From: Spirochaetaceae bacterium
Lineage (GTDB): Bacteria; Spirochaetota; Spirochaetia; SZUA-6; Bin103
Reading direction: 5' to 3'
Assembly (NCBI GenBank): GCA_026710565.1
Contig: JAPOQV010000486.1
Coordinates: 1 to 11,141 of the forward strand
DNA: 11,141 nucleotides
Part shown: piece after piece, positions 6,695 to 11,141 of the stretch
How positions within the stretch are numbered: the first letter of the stretch is position 1
Layout of the letters: each line of letters opens with the position of its first letter
Notes under the pieces: generated by a model
The model's database searches: none
Told to the model about the DNA's origin: nothing
The model's input: the letters and a program-made list of their open reading frames with translations, nothing else
Translations under genes and position numbers: made by a program

Positions 6695-7905
6695 TGGAAC
6701 CGGTGCAGTTCGACCGGGAGTTGCGCAGACTGCTCGGGCCGCAGGCGCGCAGCGAGGGGCCGCTGGCCGCCAGCGGCGCGGGGCGCCGGTTGCTCGGCGT
6801 CGACCTGCGGCGGCGGCTCGATGCCGAACAGGTGGCCCTGCTGCTGGATGCACTGAGCCAGTTCCGCATCGTGTGCATTCCGGGTCAGGATCTGGAGTCC
6901 TTCTCGTTGGCCGACTTCGAGCGCTTCGCCAACCACTGGGGGGCGCCGGTTCCGCATCCCACCAACTTCCTGCGGGGAGGTAAGCCCGCCCAGTCCGACG
7001 GAGCCTCCGACGGCCCGGTCGAGACCGTGCCGTTCGCCCAGCGACGCGCGGCGTCGGTGAACGCGGCGTTCCCCGGCCGCCTGCAGTGCCTCCCGCACGA
7101 GTCGCCGGCGGTCCTGGTGGTGGCCAACTTCCGGGGCGGCGCTGCGCCCCAGGGGGGCGTCACCACCAGCGTGGGCGCCTCCTGGCATACCGACATCGAG
7201 TACGAACCGCTGCCGATCTACGTGTCGATGTTCCTCGCCCATCACATGCCGGTACGGCGTGATGCGCCCGGCGGCACGTGGGTGCAGCGTCCCGAACCCG
7301 GCGAGGAGCCGGCAAGCCGCTACTTCGAAGGCTCCGATCCGGAGCTGATGCGGCTGCGCACGACGCTCCCACTGAACGGCGAGACCGCGTTTGCGGACAC
7401 CGCCGCGGCATTCGCGGCGCTGCCGCCGGAGCGCCAGGAGCTGCTGGAACGAACGCGGGTACGACGCCGGCTGAACGACGGCGACGACGGTTGGCTGGCG
7501 CCGCTGGTGCGCACCAACCCGCGCTCCGGCATCAAGGCGCTGCACAGCCCGATCTGGGCTTCGCGGCCGGGCATACGCCCGCCGGTCGAGGTCGACGGGC
7601 TGTCCCTCGAGGAGTCACGCACCTTTCTCGATGAGCTGGAGGCGCACGTCCTGCAACCGCAGTTCCGCTACGACCATCCGCACGTGCCGGGCGACGTGAC
7701 GCTGTGGGACAACTACATGACGCTGCACAACGTCCCGTTGCTCAAGGAGAACATCGACTCGATCGACGATGCGCGCCTCCTCTATCGCCTGAGCTGCAAG
7801 GGCGAGCCGGCGTTGACCCTGCCCCGCAACGACCCGCCCGAGTGGCTGGCCGCACACGTCACCGCCGGCTACGCCACCCCGGCGGCGATCATCGACGGGG
7901 CTTGA
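6694..7905 (+). CDS. TauD/TfdA-family Fe(II)/2-oxoglutarate dioxygenase
   Basis: A 403-residue cytoplasmic oxygenase of the TauD/TfdA family (taurine, 2,4-D, carnitine-precursor and related hydroxylases). The iron triad is H165 and D167 (ASWHTDIEY) with H345 (WDNYMTLHNVP); R361/R365 (ARLLYRLSCKG) supply the 2-oxoglutarate-binding arginine. Residues 229-240 (GETAFADTAAAF) match the family's GGDTLFA..AAY helix, and LVRTNPRSGIKAL (271-283) matches the usual HPVTGRKAL-like strand. It is longer than TauD (about 280-300 residues): there is an extra segment around 195-228 and a longer N-terminus. The ATG at 6694 lacks its own Shine-Dalgarno sequence and overlaps the stop of a short ORF that has one, so the true N-terminus may lie further upstream. 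A ribokinase-like gene follows 26 nt after the stop. Substrate unknown. Confidence 0.88.
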   Translation: MEPVQFDRELRRLLGPQARSEGPLAASGAGRRLLGVDLRRRLDAEQVALLLDALSQFRIVCIPGQDLESFSLADFERFANHWGAPVPHPTNFLRGGKPAQSDGASDGPVETVPFAQRRAASVNAAFPGRLQCLPHESPAVLVVANFRGGAAPQGGVTTSVGASWHTDIEYEPLPIYVSMFLAHHMPVRRDAPGGTWVQRPEPGEEPASRYFEGSDPELMRLRTTLPLNGETAFADTAAAFAALPPERQELLERTRVRRRLNDGDDGWLAPLVRTNPRSGIKALHSPIWASRPGIRPPVEVDGLSLEESRTFLDELEAHVLQPQFRYDHPHVPGDVTLWDNYMTLHNVPLLKENIDSIDDARLLYRLSCKGEPALTLPRNDPPEWLAAHVTAGYATPAAIIDGA

Positions 7906-7931
7906 ATCTGCCCCATCCGGGAGAGTCCACG

Positions 7932-8870
7932 GTGCCAGCAACCGGTCGGGTCTTCGTCATCGGGAGCATCAATACCGACCTGGTCGCCTACGTAGAGCGT
8001 CTGCCGGAGCCCGGAGAGACCGTGGGCGGCGCACGGTTCGCGGAGACCGCCGGCGGCAAGGGTGCGAACCAGGCGGTAGCGGCAGCGCGCGCCGGCGCCT
8101 CCTGCGTGCTGCACGGCGCGGTGGGCGACGACGCGTACGGCGCGGCGCGTGTCGACGATCTTGCCGCGGCCGGCGTGGCAACCCACCACGTGGCGGTGCT
8201 CTCCGACGAGCGATCGGGAGTGGCGCTGATCTACGTCGACGCGAAGGGCGAGAACCAAATTGCGGTGGCTCCAGGCGCCAACGGCGCCTTTCGGCTGACC
8301 CGGGACGCATTCCGGGCCTCGGTCGGACCGGATGACGTCGTGCTGCTGCAGAACGAGATCGCCCCGAGCGTGACGACGGCGGCGATCGCGCTGGCGCGCG
8401 ACCTCGGAGCGACGGTGATGTGGAACATCGCTCCCGCGCTGACGGCGGTCGGCGAGGTTGAACGGGCCGCGTTCGCGCAGGTGGACTACCTGATCGTCAA
8501 CGCGGGCGAGCTGGAGGCGCTGTCGGCGCGGCGTTCCGGCGAGTCGGCTGCCGAGGGGGCGCGCCGGGCGGTCGCCGAGCTCGGCTGTACTCAGGTGCTG
8601 TTGACCCTCGGCGCCGCAGGCGCCGTGCTGGCCGACGACCGGCGGGCGCATCATCAGGCAGCGCATCGCGGCCGGGCGATCGACACGGTGGGGGCGGGCG
8701 ACTGCTTCGCCGGCGTGTTCGCGGCATCCATCGCGACCGGCCGGGAACCGATCGACGCGCTGCGGCGGGCCGGCGCCGCGGCGGGCCTGTGCGTGACGCG
8801 TGAAGGGGCGCAGCGTTCCATGCCGTCGGACGAGGAGATTGGCCGCGCGGTCAGCGAGCCCCTCGACTGA
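7932..8870 (+). CDS. Ribokinase-like PfkB sugar kinase
   Basis: A 312-residue kinase of the PfkB/ribokinase family that would phosphorylate a pentose or similar sugar with ATP in the cytoplasm. Length matches RbsK. It opens with VFVIGSINTDLV (residues 7-18), then has the N-terminal PfkB signature ETAGGKGANQAVAAARAG (38-55). The central QNEI (140-143) and VNAGELEAL (189-197) segments follow, then the C-terminal signature DTVGAGDCFAGVFAA (251-265) holding the anion hole and catalytic base D257. The GTG at 7932 is chosen because it precedes the first strand and is preceded by GGGAG (7919-7923, 8-nt spacing); the frame open further upstream only shadows the dioxygenase. Close linkage to the TauD-like gene suggests one transcript. 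Ribose is the family default, but the substrate could be another sugar or nucleoside. Confidence 0.92.
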   Translation: MPATGRVFVIGSINTDLVAYVERLPEPGETVGGARFAETAGGKGANQAVAAARAGASCVLHGAVGDDAYGAARVDDLAAAGVATHHVAVLSDERSGVALIYVDAKGENQIAVAPGANGAFRLTRDAFRASVGPDDVVLLQNEIAPSVTTAAIALARDLGATVMWNIAPALTAVGEVERAAFAQVDYLIVNAGELEALSARRSGESAAEGARRAVAELGCTQVLLTLGAAGAVLADDRRAHHQAAHRGRAIDTVGAGDCFAGVFAASIATGREPIDALRRAGAAAGLCVTREGAQRSMPSDEEIGRAVSEPLD

Positions 8871-8892
8871 GCACTGGTTCCATCAGAGCCTC

Positions 8893-8914
8893 ACCCGCTC
8901 GATCGTCCGCGGGT
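8893..8914 (+). terminator. Weak hairpin after the ribokinase-like gene
   Basis: ACCCGC (8893-8898) pairs with GCGGGT (8909-8914) around a 10-nt loop, followed by only two more T residues. It lies 22 nt after the ribokinase-like stop and before the antitoxin gene. It could be a weak terminator separating the two units, but the T tract is poor. Confidence 0.25.
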
Positions 8915-8950
8915 TTGACGGTAAGCGCGTGGATGCATGAGGATAGATGT

Positions 8951-9193
8951 ATGAAGACCATTACGGTCAATGTATCAGAGCCGGTCTATCGGGACTTTCA
9001 ACGCATCGCCAAGACCCAGGATCGGACCGCATCCGAGTTGATCCGGCAAGCGATGGAGGAGTTCCGGGAACGCACAATCGTCCGCGCCACCACCCTGGCG
9101 GATGTGAGCCCGGTGTCCGTAGGCCGCGTCCTGGTGCCGCTGCGTCCCGGTGAAGACCTGCTCGCAGAGATGCTCGACGATGATCGGGATTGA
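8951..9193 (+). CDS. Ribbon-helix-helix antitoxin (VapB-like)
   Basis: An 80-residue predicted antitoxin. Residues 1-42 form a clear CopG/Arc-type ribbon-helix-helix: strand KTITVNVSEPVYRDF, then helices IAKTQDRTASELIRQAMEEFRERT. The C-terminal half (VSPVSVGRVLVPLRPGEDLLAEML) would wrap the PIN toxin. The ATG at 8951 is chosen because the DNA-binding strand begins at once and TGAGGA (8938-8943) lies 7 nt upstream; in-frame TTG (8915) and ATG (8933) codons upstream would add residues not expected in the family. The toxin gene starts inside its last codons (14-nt overlap). This module is unrelated in sequence to the UPF0175 module at 5736-6529. Confidence 0.85.
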   Translation: MKTITVNVSEPVYRDFQRIAKTQDRTASELIRQAMEEFRERTIVRATTLADVSPVSVGRVLVPLRPGEDLLAEMLDDDRD

Positions 9194-9614
9194 CACGACA
9201 CTTCTCGTGCACATTGAGATCAAGGAATCCGAAGCGCATGCGGCAGCGACGGCCGTGCTGCGCAGACGGATTCTCGGCCACGACCGTGAAGCGGGCCTGG
9301 CCCCGCAGGTGCTCACCGAATTCGTCCATGTCGTTACCGACAGGCGTCGATTCGAGCGGCCACTCTCCATGCACCATGCGGTGGAGAAGGCTCGTTTCTG
9401 GTGGAATGCGCGGGAAGTGGCAAGGGTGTTCCCGTGCGAGGAGACCGTGCCGCAGTTTCTGGCCTGGATGACAGAACACAACCTGGGTCGCAAGCGCGTG
9501 CTCGACACGATGCTGGCGGCTACCTATTTCGCGAACGGAATCACGACGATCGTGACGTCGAATGCCCGTGACTACCGGGGGTTCGGCGTGTTCGAGCTGG
9601 TGGAGTTTCCGTAG
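9180..9614 (+). CDS. PIN-domain toxin (VapC-like)
   Basis: A 144-residue PIN-domain ribonuclease, the toxin partner of the upstream ribbon-helix-helix protein. Expected acidic ligands are visible: D5 (MIGIDTTLLVHI), E47 (VLTEFVHVV), D109 (RKRVLDTMLAATY) and D131 in the closing TSNARDYRGFG motif. Length is normal for VapC. The ATG at 9180 is chosen because it sits four residues before the first catalytic aspartate; the frame is open 30 nt further upstream, but those codons lie deep in the antitoxin gene. The 14-nt overlap with the antitoxin is typical of toxin-antitoxin pairs and implies coupled translation. The gene looks intact. Confidence 0.88.
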   Translation: MIGIDTTLLVHIEIKESEAHAAATAVLRRRILGHDREAGLAPQVLTEFVHVVTDRRRFERPLSMHHAVEKARFWWNAREVARVFPCEETVPQFLAWMTEHNLGRKRVLDTMLAATYFANGITTIVTSNARDYRGFGVFELVEFP

Positions 9615-9671
9615 GCGAGGGGTTGTGAACGCGTCCGACACCTGCTGAGCGGTTACCGCACCGGCGACGGC

Positions 9672-9837
9672 TCACTCGAGTCCCAGTTCCTCCAGGGCGC
9701 TCGATCACCAGATCGATCTCGACGCCCGCTCCCGTCCGCAGGTAGGAGAGCCTCCAGTCGGGGAAGCGATATCGCGACAGGTGCAGGATCTGGGCCATGA
9801 CGAAGTGCTCGAACGGCTTCCCGTACTCGTAGGTGGA
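9672..9837 (-). pseudogene. Decayed fragment of a DUF4143/COG1373 ATPase
   Basis: On the minus strand, directly after a TGA at 9838-9840, the frame reads TYEYGKPFEHFVMAQILHLS then YRFPDWRLSYLRTGAGVEID and LVIERPG. This is the characteristic C-terminal nuclease-like DUF4143 region of AAA+ ATPases of the COG1373 family. The ATPase domain is absent. After LVIERP the frame loses similarity, while another frame reads SALEELGLE and stops at 9672-9674, resembling the family's usual end. This suggests an internal deletion with frameshift. It is a remnant, not an expressed gene, and occupies most of the gap between the VapC-like and GH4 genes. Confidence 0.65.
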
Positions 9838-9848
9838 TCATGGTCCAC
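9833..9848. repeat. 16-bp imperfect palindrome upstream of the GH4 gene
   Basis: GTGGATCATGGTCCAC is self-complementary at seven of eight base pairs, with a T/G mismatch at the sixth. It lies 64 nt before the GH4 start at the broken edge of the ATPase remnant. It could be a repressor site for the glycosidase gene or be fortuitous. Confidence 0.3.
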
Positions 9849-9894
9849 GGCGCACACAAGGCTTCCTCGGCGCGGCCTTTACGCCTTGGGCGGT

Positions 9895-9911
9895 CCGACA
9901 CAGGATGTCGG
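9895..9911 (+). promoter_or_regulatory. Hairpin presenting the GH4 Shine-Dalgarno sequence in its loop
   Basis: CCGACA (9895-9900) and TGTCGG (9906-9911) form a perfect 6-bp stem around the 5-nt loop CAGGA. AGGA (9902-9905) is the only Shine-Dalgarno-like element before the ATG at 9913, at 7-nt spacing, and the stem ends one base before the start codon. The fold would affect ribosome access. A regulatory role is inferred. Confidence 0.4.
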
Positions 9912-9912
9912 C

Positions 9913-11141
9913 ATGTCGAATGATCAGAGCCCCTCCGACTCCACATCCTTCAAGGTCGCCTTCATCGGCGCCGGCAGCATCGGGTTCACCCGCAAGCTGG
10001 TGGGGGACATCCTCACCGTTCCCGAGTTCGCCGGCATCGAGATCGCCTTCATGGACATCAGCGAGCAGAACCTTTCCATGGTCGAGCGCCTGGTGCGGCG
10101 CGACCTGGAGGCGAACGGCCTGGACGGCGTGCGGCTCACCGGCACCCTGGACCAGCGGGAGGCGGTGAGCGGGGCGCGTTACGTGTTCTGCACCGCGCGC
10201 ATCGGCGGACTGCCCGCGTTCGCGACCGACATCGAGGTGCCGCTGCGCTACGGCATCGACCAGTGCGTGGGCGACACGCTGTGCGCCGGCGGCATCATGT
10301 ACGGCCAGCGCGGCATCCCGGTGATCCTGGCGCTCTGCAAGGACATCCGCGAGGCGGCCGAGCCCGGCTGCCGGTTCTTCAACTACTCGAACCCGATGGC
10401 CATGCTCACCTGGGCGGCCAACCGCTACGGCGGCGTGAGGACCGTCGGCCTGTGCCACGGCGTGCAGGGCGGCCACACCCAGATCGCCGACGCGCTGGGC
10501 ATCCCTGCCGGGGAGCTGGACTACCGCGCAGCCGGAATCAACCACCAGACCTGGTACATCCAGCTCCTGCATCGCGGCCGCGACGTCGCAGGCGAGCTGC
10601 TTGCGGCGTACGAGCGCCACCCGGTCTACCGCGAGACGGAGAAGGTGCGGATCGAGATGCTGCGCCGCTTCGGCTGCTACTCCACCGAATCCAACGGCCA
10701 CCTCAGCGAGTACGTTCCGTGGTTCCGCAAGCGCCCGGACGAGATCCGCGACTGGATCGACATGAGCTCCTGGATCCTCGGCGAGACCGGCGGCTACCTG
10801 CGCGTGTCAAGCGAGCGGCGCGACTGGTTCGAGGAAGACTTCCCGCGCTGGATGGCCGAACCGCCGGAGCGGTACACGCCCGACACCCGCTCGACCGAGC
10901 ACGGCTCCTACATCCTGGAGGGGCTTGAGACCGGGCGCGTCTACCGCGGCCACTTCAACGTCGAGAACCGCGGCTGCATCACCAACCTGCCGGATGACGC
11001 CTGCGTCGAAGTGCCGGGCTACGTCGACCGCACCGGCCTGCACATCCCGCGGGTGGGCGACCTACCGCTCGGCTGCGCCGCGGTCTGCAACGCCAGCATC
11101 TCCGTGCAGCGGCTCGCGGTCGAGGCCGCGATGCGCGGCGA
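9913..11141 (+). CDS. Family GH4 glycosidase (alpha-galactosidase/alpha-glucosidase-like), 3' end outside window
   Basis: The first 409 codons of a glycoside hydrolase family 4 enzyme, a cytoplasmic NAD- and Mn-dependent glycosidase acting by oxidation, elimination and reduction. The NAD-binding strand-loop is VAFIGAGSIGFTRKLVGDIL (15-34) with the ribose-binding acid in FMDIS (46-50). Then come GDTLCAGGIMYGQRGIPVI (120-138), the FNYSNPMA motif (156-163), the metal-binding CHGVQGG (C181, H182) and AGINHQTW (N210, H211). The visible length is close to the full size of the family (about 430-480 residues). The presence of C-H and N-H metal motifs without phosphate-binding features that I can recognise favours the alpha-galactosidase/alpha-glucosidase (MelA/AglA) or alpha-galacturonidase side. 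The ATG at 9913 directly precedes the NAD-binding strand and has AGGA upstream in a hairpin loop. No neighbour on the same strand is co-transcribed within the window. Confidence 0.9.
   Translation, partial: MSNDQSPSDSTSFKVAFIGAGSIGFTRKLVGDILTVPEFAGIEIAFMDISEQNLSMVERLVRRDLEANGLDGVRLTGTLDQREAVSGARYVFCTARIGGLPAFATDIEVPLRYGIDQCVGDTLCAGGIMYGQRGIPVILALCKDIREAAEPGCRFFNYSNPMAMLTWAANRYGGVRTVGLCHGVQGGHTQIADALGIPAGELDYRAAGINHQTWYIQLLHRGRDVAGELLAAYERHPVYRETEKVRIEMLRRFGCYSTESNGHLSEYVPWFRKRPDEIRDWIDMSSWILGETGGYLRVSSERRDWFEEDFPRWMAEPPERYTPDTRSTEHGSYILEGLETGRVYRGHFNVENRGCITNLPDDACVEVPGYVDRTGLHIPRVGDLPLGCAAVCNASISVQRLAVEAAMRG

Noticed and set aside
7704..7931. Extended N-terminus of the ribokinase-like protein
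   Set aside because: This is a shadow of the TauD-like gene end; the kinase fold and a ribosome-binding site support the GTG at 7932.
8915..8949. Possible promoter TTGACG before the VapB-like gene
   Set aside because: The -35 match is good, but no acceptable -10 element lies 16-18 nt downstream.
9649..9659. GCGGTTACCGC palindrome after the VapC-like gene
   Set aside because: Its loop would be too small for a terminator and it has no T tract; short palindromes like this are common by chance in GC-rich DNA.
9838..10701. 287-codon open frame on the minus strand
   Set aside because: Antisense to the GH4 gene, which carries all expected NAD and metal motifs.

Overview
The window is an 11.1 kb stretch of GC-rich bacterial DNA with dense coding, short intergenic gaps and several GTG starts. 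It looks like an accessory catabolic region of an uncultivated or environmental high-GC bacterium. Many paralogous PhyH-type dioxygenases beside sulfatases, ThuA-like proteins and PIN toxin modules are typical of genomes from marine, sponge or soil communities. The sequence alone does not fix the phylum. No rRNA, tRNA, CRISPR array or transposase was seen.

Layout. (1) Positions 2-3464, plus strand: a compact run of a sulfatase (5' end outside the window), a PhyH-family Fe(II)/2-oxoglutarate dioxygenase, a ThuA-like protein and a stand-alone MetE-type zinc methyltransferase core, with gaps of 36, 3 and 7 nt. This is probably one operon. (2) Positions 3490-6529, minus strand: a UPF0175 antitoxin, a PIN-domain toxin and an MFS transporter, joined by two 4-nt GTGA stop/start overlaps, then after about 114 nt a second PhyH-family dioxygenase. 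A good sigma70-like promoter and an 8-bp direct repeat lie at the antitoxin start. (3) Positions 6694-8870, plus strand, divergent from the toxin-antitoxin operon: a TauD/TfdA-family dioxygenase and a ribokinase-like PfkB sugar kinase. (4) Positions 8951-9614: a ribbon-helix-helix antitoxin and VapC-like PIN toxin pair with a 14-nt overlap. (5) Positions 9615-9912: non-coding apart from a decayed fragment of a DUF4143/COG1373 ATPase on the minus strand. (6) Position 9913 to the end: the first 409 codons of a family GH4 NAD/metal-dependent glycosidase, preceded by a small hairpin with a Shine-Dalgarno-like loop.

A plausible theme is the uptake and breakdown of a decorated sugar or glycoside. 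The sulfatase would remove sulfate, the three 2-oxoglutarate oxygenases would hydroxylate or demethylate, the MetE-like protein would move a methyl group, the MFS protein would import or export, and GH4 and ribokinase would process the sugar. This is inferred from families and adjacency only. The most unusual structural points are the transporter translationally chained to a toxin-antitoxin pair, the two unrelated PIN modules bracketing the dioxygenase-kinase pair, and a possible frameshift or leader peptide at the start of the TauD-like gene.
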